Part shown: one piece after another, positions 47,082 to 60,600 of the stretch
How positions within the stretch are numbered: the stretch's first letter is position 1
Layout of the letters: each line of letters opens with the position of its first letter
DNA from: Linepithema humile
Lineage: Eukaryota; Arthropoda; Insecta; Hymenoptera; Formicidae
Length of the DNA: 64,000 nt
Direction of reading: 5' to 3'
Assembly: GCF_040581485.1 (NCBI RefSeq)
Contig: NC_090135.1
Location: 62,001 to 126,000, forward strand
Made by a program: the position numbers and the translations under genes
The notes under the pieces: generated by a model
Database searches by the model: none
What the model was told of the DNA's origin: nothing
What the model saw: only the letters and a program-made list of their open reading frames with translations

Positions 47082-50000
47082 CGCATGCGACAACGCTGCT
47101 TACGCGATCGCTAACCAATCAACTACGAGTAGCTGCTGCGCGCCTATCTCGAGATATTAATGCCATCACATCGCGCATATTCTGCAGCGAGATATTACCA
47201 TTATATTTTGGTAATATTACAAAAATTAGGATAATTACATAAAATATTTGAAATATTATATTATTTATGTAATTTTTCATATAAAATAAGATATATTTAC
47301 ACAATAATAGACAAATCTACATAATTTTTGTAAAATTACAAAATTTCTGTAAAATAATATAACTTTTTTAAAATTACATGATTTTGTGTATTTACTGCAT
47401 TATTTATGTAATTTTTACGTCTATTATTTGTGTAAATTTACCGACTTTTTTTACAGTGTATGTATTTATTAAAGATTTAACCGGTGACTCGTTTTTCTAC
47501 AAAATTATCATATTTTTTAATGAGCTTCTTTCAGTAATCTGGCAGTTTTCTGATTTTTCAAAAAAATTTTTCGCTGGGAAATTACCTAGTTATGCACCGC
47601 AGCTGTAAGCTCGTTATTATTAGAAAAATGCGTTTATATGCTCTACACAGATTCTTTCAGATTTTTTTTAATGTTATGAATATGTAGTAATCTGATGGCA
47701 TCCACTCTGGATTAAGTAGACGATGTGGTAAAACGCTTTTTTAATGATTACTTTTAGTCAAGATACATAACTTTTCCAACGAAAAGATATTTTTTTCAAA
47801 GAATCTGGAAAAACTGCCGAGTCATTAAAACGAGTCTTTGAAACGTATCAATAAACATGATAATTATGTAAAAAATTTAATTTATAAATAAATATCATAT
47901 ATTACTTATTTTTTTTTGTAACAACTTGTTGAAAACTTATGTTTTAAGATTGCGTAGAAAGACTTTTATTGATTAGCATCTAATTATAAAAATAATCAAG
48001 AAAACTTTTTTCAAAATAATATTAAAAAATCCAATATTTTTGGTGTTTTATCTCGCGAAATAAGTACTCTATTAGTCGTTATAGCTTTATACAAGATTTC
48101 ATTTACCTTGCTTCATGTCGAATCTCTCTCTCGAAAGAAATATCCGTATCTGCTAAAACTTCGCTGAAATCACGCGATTTCCTTTCATCGAGTAGATTGC
48201 CCGCGCGCGTAATTCCGCGGGATTTTGCAGAAATTCGCGGAAATTTCTCGCAAAGAGATCGAAGCTCTTTTTTTTTTATTCGACAGAGCGGCTCCGAACT
48301 GTTTTAATAATAACGCTCGTTAACGCGCGACATGTCGATTTGCGGGCTCAATTAAATCTGTGTCTCTCGAATTGACACAGGTCGTCCGCCAGTACGTAAA
48401 ACGTGTCACTCTGGCGCCAGATGAGGCAGAATAACGCGCGCCAGTTCGACGATAATTTATGTTATCGTAGGGACGCCCGCACTCCCGAATCCTGATCCTG
48501 GCGCAAGAGTTATAGACTAATTAAATCGGTGACGGAGCGCGTGTTAGTGCTTTCACCGAATGCACGCGGCTAATTACCAGTTTACGACGAACCAATGGCA
48601 CGGCGGGCGATTTGTCGGTTCCCTTCTAATTGCACGCATCAACGTTCGTTGTCAGCTTGTAATTCCGCCGGGCGCAGGCGCAACTGCGATTGATTAAGCG
48701 CTAACACTTCAAAACAATACAACTTCTTGCTGCGGTGGTGAACAGCGATGCCCGAAAACCGGTACTAGATCCCGTGATTAAACTGTACCCATAAGAGCGA
48801 CTTAACATATCTCTTTAGATATTTCTCTATGTTTCCAAACCAAATACATATTAATTTATTTACAAAATTAAAGCAGTCTTAAGACCTACTTTTGCCCCTG
48901 TATAATATTGTTAAATTAACTACTCTCTTTTTCTTTCTCGGATGCTACTACACGTAGCAAATTTTAAACTATTTTTCGGATCATAAATTTTATTCATAAA
49001 AAATGGAAATGAAGATTACGAATTTGATACATAGACAAAATTAATTCAATGGATCAAAACGTTTTCGGCTAAACTAAAAAATCAATTGTAATCGGTCTTT
49101 TGGCGATAGCCGAGCTATCGCAATGCGACAACCGACCCCGAATCGATGCGTAAACGTGAGCTTCAAAGTCGAATCAGTTTAGCCGCCGATCCCATTGAAT
49201 GAATCTAAATCGATATTGCGGGGCTAGATCTCCGTCGAGTATTGCCGATTGGTTAGTTGAAAAGAGTCACAGACGTGGAAAAACAGTTGCAATTTATTCA
49301 ATGCCAAATCGCGGCGGGATTGGGACCGATCTCTTTCCCGCCATCTCCGCTCGCCGTTAGAATTGGACTCTATCGGGCCATAACAATTATTAGCATTGCG
49401 ACGCGCGGCGTGGTAGTGGCACAATAATATGCATAGAACATAGAGGGCTTACAGCATTTCCATTACATTAGCCCTCGCACGAATGCGCGAGCGCGCCAAA
49501 CGATCCGGAAATAAAGCGGAATTGCATATCGGAAACTTGGTTGCCTGGCCCGCTGCCAGTCGAGTGCCTCCTAATTCTGTTCTTTGGAAAAACCGACACT
49601 TTATTCGCGCCGTGCAACTTACCTTCGCAACTTTGTCATCGCGACGGACCGACGACGAGGTTCAATCTGGAAGATGAGGCGAGAAATCTGCACCTGGAAA
49701 AAATAAATATAGCTGTAGCGAAGACTGAAAAATGAGCGCGCCTTTAAAGATAAGGTAACGTTCAATTATAACATTTGTTTTTTAAAATATTCTTCCTATT
49801 CTCAACTATTAGATTGGCCGGAAAATAATTGCGGTTTTCAACCGTTATCTTTAATTGAAAATATCTCAGCTTCTAATAAAATTTCTCAAATAAAAACCAT
49901 TAGATTCTACACATTTTCTCCAATGAGAAATAAGTTTATTTATTCCAAATCGATAGAATTCTGGCGTTCTGGAATCGACGAATTCCTTAAAAGTGTTTTC

Positions 50001-53000
50001 AGCAGCCACTTCGTTGTTGAAAGTTTCTAAAGACCATTTCGAAAATGATTCTTTTGTTATAAGAAGATTCCTCGTTTAAGATTCGTAAATTCTCCCAAAA
50101 TCTTCCTCAAAATCAGGATTCTATTCAAGAGATCATCAATGGAGAACTGCTCCTTTTAATGATATCCGCCCTATGTTCCTTCATTCTGGTGCTGAGTTAT
50201 CTTTTAACTTATCCTACATATTGCAATTTCAACAAGAAATCATGTACATAACACCGCGATGAGATAAAATATTTCATTAATTTTTTCCAGTTTTAATGAA
50301 CTGTTTTGAATTGTTAGGGATCAATTAACAATATTAAACATTACTCTAAAAAATACAAATTACGAACGAATCGACTACATTTTATAAGTGTGGTGTATAA
50401 GTATAGATTCAGATTCTTTTTTAAAAAGGTCGTCAGCAAGAAAGAAAAACTGACTTCACTTTGAAATCGTTTACGCATTGATTCGAGATTACTGCATTTG
50501 ACTGTTTTTCTCGTAGATATTTTAACTGCATCAAATACTATTACGCCGTCTAATAACAGACTCCGTGCGCAGCGCGGATTTTTCATGAAATCGCGGTACA
50601 AAATGGGACGCCTTTCTTTATTAATCCTGTCGGAAGTAACGATAACGTTCCGTGCGAAGTGTTCTCAAGTTAGGTCGATAGCGTCGTTAGAATTTGAAAC
50701 GCAAATGAGAAAGTCTCCTCGCCTCGATAACGTCGAAATCCCGGCAAAAATCACTTGGCGCGCTCGTGCTCTCGCGCGGCAAAGGCTACGATTTTATTTC
50801 CACGAGCCAGCTTGCGCTGCCTCATGGACGCCTCTGTAAGTCCTCGGCTCCATTTCGCGTCTCGCAGCACTGCCATGTAAACGAGGATATTCCTCGTCGT
50901 AACAAGCTGTAACTAAATGCGTAAGACGGAGGCGTACACATCGGGCGGCATGCTGCCGGCCCGGTTCAAGCTCGACCATTGGTTTAACGAGCGCGTAAAA
51001 GTTAAAACAGTAAGTGCCTCTTATAAGCGCTTTTCTCCACCGTGGTTTCAAATGGCAAACATCACCGTATTTTATATCTTGTTCCTACTCACGCTTTCTT
51101 CTTAACTTAAGTTTATCCCGATATTCTATGCGCGGCGATCTTTGCGAAGTTGCGGTCGTTCACAATTATAGTCGAACTTTCGTATTTCTTCTTCTGATTT
51201 CTTTTCCTTTTCTTTTTCCTTTCCTTCTTACGCTGTTCTGTCATTGTTCCGTATTTGTCCGATTACATAATCGTGTTAAAACACAAGAGAAAAACCGCTT
51301 AATTAATAAGTCTGACAATTTTGTTATGCAAAAAGTGAGTAGCAACAGCAACAGTAATAAAAAATTAAGTGGAAGGCTAAAAATTTATTTAATACTTAAA
51401 ATTTGGAAGATTAAACTATATGTAATGTTTTTTACGTCTATATGCATGCCATTCTTTTCATAATCAATGTAAATTATCCGTGCATATTTTATATTTTTAA
51501 TATTTTTATATTATCTATTATTTTTATACAAAGTATTCCATTGGATAATAAGGCATTAAAACAGGATGTGTCTTCGAAATTATTTAAGTCTTACATAAAA
51601 ACAGGACAAGTATATTATATTAAAAATACAAAAGTCTATATATGTGTATATATATTTCAGTTATAAATAGGAAAATATAGACTATTTAAAGTACAGCTGC
51701 ATTCTATGAAGTTCTTTCTTCCTCTTTCGCTTCTTTGTTATCTTTCTGTAACTGTACCGGGTCACGTGACAGTCTCATCTCCTTCGCGTGCAAGTTTATC
51801 TCATCGTCTCTTTATCTCTCTTGCAGTATAGAATCAGCGCGATGTTCGTGGAGTTCGCGGTATTCCAATTTCCAGGGATAATGTATCTTCCTAGTTGGCT
51901 CCAGCCTCTCAAGAGCGAGAGCGGGAGCTTGCCAACTGGAAGTTCATTAATGAACTAAATTACCGTATCCGTTACTTTTATCGTGCCACTACGATCGTAT
52001 AATACACCCTCCAATTCACGAAATCGTTCCTGACGATATTTGGCTTCTGTGCATACTTGTCGCGATGATAAGCAAAATTCGGTAATGTACTTCCGCGGAC
52101 CGAGCGCAATGCTGGAGAAAAGCAAGTGCAAATGCGACTGTGACTTCTCCAAATGACTTTGGAGAATTTCTTCTCTCTTTTTGTGGCTACTGTTTTTACA
52201 TATCCTTTTTAGTAATTTACTCTTTTTTTAAAAAGGCGATATTTTTATTTCTTAATATTTTATAGATTTTATATTAAATTAATTATTACAAAAATATAAA
52301 AGTTTAAGCAGTATATGATTCAGATAATATATAGTGAAACTGCATATACATATATTGAAGTAAAATGCTATCAATATTTTAGCAATGATTAGAATAATTC
52401 ATATAACGCGAGAGTAATTTATATAATCTGAAAAATCATAGTAAATTTATTCTTAATTATAAAAGAATGATAGTCATATTTGCACGCAGTTCACATGAAA
52501 TTATATGGGGGTTGCCAATATTTTTGATCATCGTTGATAGGATGATTTGTCATTTGAGAATTTACGCCGATGCCTTCGCGCGTTTAAATCCGAATGTATA
52601 ATGTGGTAATAAAGCCGTCGGCCATACGTTACGTCCACGCACGTCACATATGGTGCGTACAACTAAACTGTTATTTTTTAATTTATGCCTTCAATTTACT
52701 AGCTCAACGATGCTCGGCGCGGGTACCAGAATAATTAATGCTAACCTGGCCGGTTGCACGAAATTATTTACCCGATAATTTTTGTTAAAATCCGCCATTA
52801 AACTATGCGTACGTTGGTAATTGCCGTTGCTCACGCACTCTCTCATTTTCTCCCTCTCGCGCGTAATGATACCCATTTTCACACATCTTGTTTATTATCT
52901 TCGCTACCATTTCCCCCTTCATTGATATAAACTTCCTTGTAACATCGTTGGAATTATGGTATGTCACGGTTAATTTAACATATTTTTGTAATGATAGGCA

Positions 53001-56000
53001 CGCATCGTCGATTATTAGGGACAATTAATTATATATTTTTAGGTTCAATAAGCAATAAGATACATAAGTAATAAATATATTGTGCTTTTATTTTAAAGTT
53101 TTATTGAATGTCAATATTTTTTTAATGTACAGACACTATTAACAATATACATTTGTATATTGTTTTTTATCATCCATTTATCAAAACATAAATCGGACAT
53201 TCCCTTCTTTTTTCAGTTTTATTTTTATTCATATTTGTTCTAAAATAAAATGACAGAAAATCATACATATGTCAGAAGGAAAATCTCAATAAATCTATCG
53301 AACGAATAATATAGACATTCAATCGCCTTTAAATTATGAATAAAGTAAGAATATGTGGTAACGAATTTGCTAGGATTTAGGGAATCCATTCCACGTCGTT
53401 GATCTTTAATCTTCCGCCGTTCATAACTTTCCACGTGACGCGGCTATTTTGTTCCATCGATGTTTGATTATCGTCTTTTTGTTATTTTACATTATTTTAT
53501 GCGATACGGCAAACTTTTGTATCTTTTTGCTGACTTTTTTCTTCAGATTACACGAGGCACTTACAAGACTGTTCTAAATTAATGGTAACGCATAATTGAA
53601 GATATTATTTGTAACAAGCCATCAGATCGCGCGCGCGCGTGAAAAAGATCTCTCGGGATTTAAATATATTTTATGTACCGTGCACAAGTATTTCGGCTGA
53701 CCGTGGGCGGACATCTATATAGCGGGCTATAAATTACGGTGAATCTTATTGTTCTCGTAAACCGCATCACTCAGCGCCGCATTTCGAATCACGATCAGCA
53801 GCATTGAGAGATTCTTGATATTTATAAAAAAGATTAATGATTCGGAGATGTCATGTCCGATTATAAAAGTTCGCGAGGTATCGGCTTAGAATTTGACTAC
53901 AATGTGGTCATTGTGTCGAAACTTTCAATTTTAACAACAATACAAGTTGCTTTACGGTATCACAAACGGCTTTGCATCTCTTCGTGGTTGTAACGCGTGC
54001 TTACGCGCTATTCCCTTTTTCGCGAGCAGATTGCATCCGGAGTCCAATTCCATTCCGTTACAATCTCTCGGGAGCTAGAACTGTATCTCCGCGTATTCAC
54101 ATGCTTGGATCTTACGCGACTACGGTCCCGTATTGACCCCGATACGGGCTTGGCCGGTCGTCTTACGTTATTTCGGAATTTCTCGGAATGACGTAAACTG
54201 TGTTTCGTGCCGTACGGAAAATCGCACGTAATATCGTATACTGCAATAAAGACTTTCAATCTGTTGGTACACGTTTCAAGTCGGAAAGCTGCTTTTCTAC
54301 TTGCAAATTCTTATTTACTTCTCTGTAAACACGGAAAATGTCTTCTCTTATCGCTTCTGTAATAAAATAATTCTAACGTTTAAAATAAGTTTATATGGAA
54401 AAAATTAAAGAGCTTTCGCATCAATTTTGTACCGGGAAAAAATTTATTCCATCGTCGGTTTGAAAAAACACCAAATTTTGTTGTCCAGTTGCATAGCTAA
54501 TTACATTCTTCAGGGGAAACTTTTATCTCGTGAAAACGATCGGAAGCTTATAATGGTAATCCTTTGATTGTGCGCGAACACGTTGGTATAAGCCAGTGAT
54601 TTTTTTCCTCGTTCGCGCGTTTCACGTGCCATCGATGTCCGCCGAATTCTTTTTGTTCTCTCCTCTTAGTCGGACTAGTCGGATTAAAAACCGACGGCCG
54701 GACTATTCGTTAAAGTCTATTTGAATGATAGAGACGCGCACGCCCCTCGACTTCAGTTTTTTTAATAAAAGCAAACTCGTAGGCATACGTGCATGTACCC
54801 GTGACGCGGGCCCCGTATATGACTGCAAAAAACTCGCTTCTCACCGCCTCCACTATAAAACGAAATTCACGCCCCGCAAGCAAAATATTTGCTCTCTATC
54901 CCACCGCTATTTTCAGCTTCGTACTGCATAGCCCGCAAGCTGGAAATTGCCAAATATGTATTCATTTTTTTTTCTGGGTATCGTAGCATATGGGCGATAT
55001 AGTACGATGTTGAAGCGCGAGAGAATTTACACTGCTTGTCCACGTTATACCTGTTACACGGTGTACAACACGGTATCGAACAACAATACCAAACTATTGC
55101 GATCTGTGTGCGTTTCGCTATTAAAAAAGATTGCGTGGAAGCGCAACATTGTTATGGTGCAAATGACCCAGTTCTTCATAAAATAAACTTTACAAAATCG
55201 CGCGGCATAAATCCGTGACATCGCGCGAAGTGTTCGTATCTCTCTCGTGGGTTTCTCTTCTTGCTTTTTCTCGTTGCTTCGTTTTCTTTTTCTAACGCGC
55301 ATTGCTTTATTTACGTTCCTTCATTCCGATTGTCTCTTCTTGTTTCCACCGGCTTTTCTCTTTCTCGCTCTCCCCTCCTCTCTCTGTCTCTCTCTGTCTA
55401 CTTTCGTCCTTTCGTAGTTCCACCAGGCTTGCGTTCGTGCCCGACTGGCTAATATATGGCTCCTTGTAATTGCTCCACGATAAATTAATACGATTTCGCA
55501 CGCATGTGCCGCACGATATATAGGCCCATTGTTTCGGGTGACGGTACCCTCGAGGAACGAAAGGGTACGAACGCTTACATACGTATCCCAGAACACTTAT
55601 CCGCGGTTCGGAAATAATGCATCTCTTCTTTTTGCTTACGTCAATCTTGGAAGGGAAACAATTTAAAGCTTACATTTTTCGTTGTAACAGAATTGACAAT
55701 TTGCATTTTATATTTATATTTGTTATATTATGTACAATAATTGCAGTAGTTGTACTGCTACATGAAATACCAACTAATAATTATAACTAGATAGACTTTT
55801 TTACATATTTAAAATCTTGCCAATTAGTGGAATTTTACATTTTATTTTTTGTAGTAAATTTATTATGTTTAAGAGATTTGGTATATACTTTCTTAATTAG
55901 ATAAATTGTTAAACAATTTTTTATTTTTCTTTGTTGTAGTTTAAATAACGTCAGAATATATGATATTTAACGTAAAATTGTTGCGTATGCGCGTTTTTAT

Positions 56001-56917
56001 GTATTTATTTTGGCTTACGTTTCTGTCATCAACGTGATCCTTCGGTGTTTTAGTGAGATATATTCAAATTTAAAGCGAGAAATTTATGGACTCCAAAGAA
56101 AATAATTTTTATATTTGTAAAATCTCGATTTCGAATTAAAGAAATTATCAAAGTAAAATTTTTGTTTGTTCTGATTATTTAGTATATTTCCTAAATTGCT
56201 CTTTAATATTTCGATTTTAAATGACTTTTGATCAAATTAAAACGTTTAATCTCTCAAACTTGGGACTTTTTATATCATTGGGAATTATTGAGTGGAGCTA
56301 GTTTTAGTTTTCGATCAAGAACTTTATTGCTTATAATATTTTTTTATCAGATAGGAGCCAATTTATCGTGCGTTTCTTCTCGCGCGGTACTCGTAACGGC
56401 ATCTCTTAGAATATGCCTACACCATTATCGTTGGTGCTTTATCTCTTATACTTTGTTTCTGCCTTTCATTATTACTATAGGCGACATATGTAGTCATGTA
56501 ACGAAGTACAATATTATATTTGTTCATTACGTCGACGCGCTAAAAATCGTATTGTCCTCGACATTGATCTATCGACATTGATTTATCTCGAAGGTTTGTC
56601 ATTGCGCGCAACACAGAGAGTGCCAAAGAATGAAAATCAGAAAGGGAAATCGTTAAATTTGTTTCGTGATTTGATTGATGCGAATGTTCAATCAGCGTTG
56701 CCGCGCGTTTCGCTAATTGCTTTGATCACTCAATGTAATTCAATGTAATGAAACATGTGTAACCTATAGACCTCGACAACAGGGCCCGAGAATGCAGTTG
56801 AAACTGTGACGCACAATAGCATATTATCGGGGAAAATCGTATAGAGCATTATACACATTGAATCAATATACTAATATATTACTTTTGCGCTAAACCATAA
56901 ATTGAAAATTTGCGGTC

Positions 56918-56936
56918 AAAAAAAAAAAAAAAAAAA
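56918..56936. repeat. Poly(A) tract, 19 bp
   Basis: Uninterrupted run of A followed by a purine-rich GAGAGAAAGAG stretch. Confidence 0.95.
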
Positions 56937-57665
56937 GAGAGAAAGAGAAAAACACGAGTAAGATGAGAGAAGATCTCAGTAATGGTTGCCGACCGACGGT
57001 CAATTTAGACTTCAAAGGGTTGTCCGGTATAAAAGATGTATAAAAAAGGGTATGGCCTCTTACATCCCGAAGCGAATTCCGTTTCAGAGAGCGAGAAGGA
57101 AAGAAAGAGAAAGGGTGTAAGCGATGCCTACGACCTGTAGGAGAGCAAAACGCGCTCCATTATTTCCCAATAAATTCCCAACACCGAAAGAGACCGGTCT
57201 CTCGCCTTTCCGTCGCAAGCCGGGACCGCCCACTACCTTTTCTCCGTTTCACGTACACGTGCGAATCCGGTCCGAAGTTTTAAGGTGGTTTTAAAGTGTC
57301 ATCGCACACTCTCGAGAGTGGACGACGGCCAGTCCACTCGGCTCATTTCATCCGTTGTATCAGTAAACTATAACGAGACAAATGGATGTAGGAGCGGGTC
57401 GTCTCGCTCACCCCCGCCTTCGTTCTCTCTCACACTCGCTCAGACTCACATCCGTTCCAGCTAGACCCCTCTTCTCCTCTTCTTTTTCTTAATACTCTTC
57501 CTTTTTTTTTTCCTTCTCTCGCTCTTTCTCTAACGCGATCACTTTTGTCTCTCGCCCGTCCACGTAAGCGTCGTCCCTTCCTCGAGCACGAGAACGAAGA
57601 GAGAATCAAAGTTGTAACTGCATGTGGCCCCCCCCCACGACCATTCTCTTTCGCCGTCCCTTATT

Positions 57666-57684
57666 CCCCCCCCCCCCCCCCCCC
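57666..57684. repeat. Poly(C) tract, 19 bp
   Basis: Uninterrupted run of C in a pyrimidine-rich region that also has a shorter C-run near 57629. Confidence 0.95.
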
Positions 57685-60600
57685 TACGTGAACACGTACT
57701 TTAGCCAAAGTTGCCTCGCCTCTCGTCGCAATAGATATAAATGAACTTGGTACTTCCGATCGTTTCCAGTTCTTTTCCTCGGGTCTGCTCCGAACTACAG
57801 CGCGTAAAGCAGCTTAGTTCATCTTTCGGTACGTTCGCAACACTCGGTGCTTTACCCAAATAAATAAGTAAATGCTTTGTTCCATGCATTACGACGGATG
57901 TAGGATTTCGATGTTTTTCGTCTATCTTGTCGAACGTGCGACATACAAATCTTATTCCACTGAATTTATTTTCAATCAAATTTTGTGTTTTAGAATTTTT
58001 ATAAAATAAGAAATGTTGATTAAAAAATACTTGCGTTTAGAAACGCTTTATCTACATTACACATTTAACGAACTAAATAATTTTCTTCTATCCTCTTTCC
58101 GGCCTGTTATGCTTCTCTCAATTGTCATGGAATCAAATTACCGATTGTTGCATTTTACAGTCTATGTTATGAAAAAAATTTCGTAAAATTATATTTCTTG
58201 AAATGCACAATAGTTTACATTTACGCTTTTGATCGTCGACATTACGCACCTGATAATTAAATTTAATAATTAAAAGATATAATACCTTTTTTGTCAAAAC
58301 ATTAACATTAAATAAATGTTTTGTCACAGATAAATATATATTAACGTATAAATTTAAATATATTAAAATAGAACGTCAAATTAGTAATATAACAAAACAA
58401 CCAGTATTTCTCTACTGTCTTTAACATGGTCAAGCCCATTCACCGCAAGTGTGCTTCCTAGTAATGCGAAGCGTCGGACAAAACAGCGGTCATGATGCTA
58501 TTAAAACGTTCATTGTGGGTAGGTTAATGCCGCTCGTAATGACTTCAGAATTGTTATATGCTTTTACCACCGAAGATCGGTAATAAAGTTCGTTTATGTT
58601 CATCTAATTAACCACTTTCGTATTGTCGATTACTATTTTAAATACAATTATAGTGGTACGATTTTGCAATCGCTTGAAACTTTGCGTTATAATCGCATAC
58701 GTAGCAGAAATATATGATAATTTGTTTTTGGTGCGGTCGAAAGAGTAACCGGATTACCAAAACTTTATTAAAAAATGTCCAATCTTTTTAGAAAAGAGAA
58801 AAATTGTTGTATTAAGAATATAATTATATTCTTTAATAATAACATCTATGTTTTATCTGCGATCTACGTTTAAAAAAAAACAAGAAATATAGTTGAAAAA
58901 TTTTTATACGGACGTGTTTCGTGATCAGTTTTAATTTTATCCGAAAGTTGTAGCTATCAAAGAGAAAACATACGTAATTTCCCAGATGAGCATTAATATC
59001 GCCTGCGCTCCCTTGACAGAACCCGAGATTCGTGGACGATCCATTTCGAGGGTCGCCTGGAATGCGTTTGCGCGCAGATTCCAATTTGCCAAGGTGCTCG
59101 GAACACGTACGCTCGCTGAGGGGCCGTTATTTCTAATAGGAGATTTTCAAAAGTTGCATCTCCGCGACCCTTCTTGTTAGGGGGTCAGTAATTGCGCGGT
59201 AACAACGTGCTAAGATGCTGTCCGTTGGAATCGGCCAGACGCCCTCGAGATGATGTCGGCTTGGTGAGGAGCGTGCGAAGGGCGGCGGTAAGTTAGCGAA
59301 TGGGTGGCAGACGGTGGGAGGGGGAAACGAGAGGAAGAGGAGATGGGGCAGAACGTTATCACTGGAGATCACGCTAATCTAACGCCTTCATCCCCTGCAC
59401 GATCGTGCAACCCTCGGTCTGATCCGACTTGACTTTTTGTAACGACTTCTTCTTCCACCTCCTACATCGACCGCCCGTTTCTCCTCCGCCGTCGCTCCGC
59501 GCCCTCTCATCCTCGTTCAAAGCCTCGTTCCGACAGTAATCCAGCTTTCATTCCAATCCACAGCCAGAAGAACCTATCTCCGTAATTATCCGATAAGCGA
59601 AAGGGAACGCCCGGTTATCCGGCGGCGGGTTGTTGATACATAGGACGATCTCCGGGCCTGCTTCCCCAAACCCCTGTTTTGTTGGCGTTTCCACTTTACA
59701 GAAATAAAAAAAGACTTGGAAAAAAGCTATTTACTTCCTGCAAATTAAAAATGTTGAGCTTGTTACATTTGACAGTAATTTAATAAGATAAATGAGATTA
59801 ATGACCTCTGTGAAATTAGCACCTCGAAATGCGAGTTTTTATAAAACTGATATAGAATTTAATGGACTACGATTTGACCATATTTGTCCATATATAATTT
59901 TTTGTCGACCAGTCTACCTTTTTGCAGAGAAAAGCCATACATAAACAAAAAATTGGATAAAATTTAGTCACGAGCATTTCTAAATGCATTTTTTTAAATT
60001 ACACGGCATTTGATTATTCACAATTTGATCATATTTCTTCATACATAATTTTTTTTGTTCATTTTATAAATCACTTTATAAACCACTTTATAAAGTTACA
60101 CACAAATAGAAAAAATTGATCAAATTTTGTCACGAATATTCTAAATGCGTTTTTTAAAATCATATACGGGATTTTTAATTATGTGTTCATAATTTTATCA
60201 CGTTTGTCTCTAAATAATTTGTATCTATAAATAATACATGAAATTTTTACATCAGAAATAGATGGAATTTGGAAATAAATTTAGAAATTTTATTATATAT
60301 TTAGATACGGCTTCAAATATTTTTCTATCTAGCAATTAATTCTACTTTTTTTATTTTTATTATTGCGTAGTGCATACTTTAATAAAAGAACTAATTTTTT
60401 CGAAAATGAGATGCTAAGTTCACAGAGGTGCTTGAAGTGTGTTTTATGGTAAAGACAGAAGAATATAGTTCAAAAATTAGGGTGCACATATTTAGTGAGC
60501 CTAACACATTCAGATAATACTGTGTATATTTAAAAAAAAGTCAAATTAGTTTTGTGAATTTTAATGTATAATATTTATTTTATACAGAATTATTTTCATG

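Larger units (their letters stand above)
39314..47458 (-). mobile_element. Two-gene CACTA/EnSpm-group transposon, 8.1 kb, both ends present
   Basis: The left terminus CACTGTAAAAAAA (39314-39326) and right terminus TTTTTTTACAGTG (47446-47458) are a 13-bp perfect inverted repeat starting with CACTG, which fits the CMCWR rule for this group. TA flanks both ends (2-bp target duplication; because TA is self-complementary, an extended terminus cannot be excluded). Both subterminal regions are full of GTAAAATTAC, TGTAAATTTAC and GTAATTTT variants in both orientations. A hairpin, ACACCTATTAT...ATAATAGGTGT, lies at about 39341-39394. The element carries a zinc-finger Tnp2-like transposase gene followed by a CIDE-N/SAMD3-like gene, both on -, and a CpG-rich TATA promoter near 47080. 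Confidence 0.82.
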
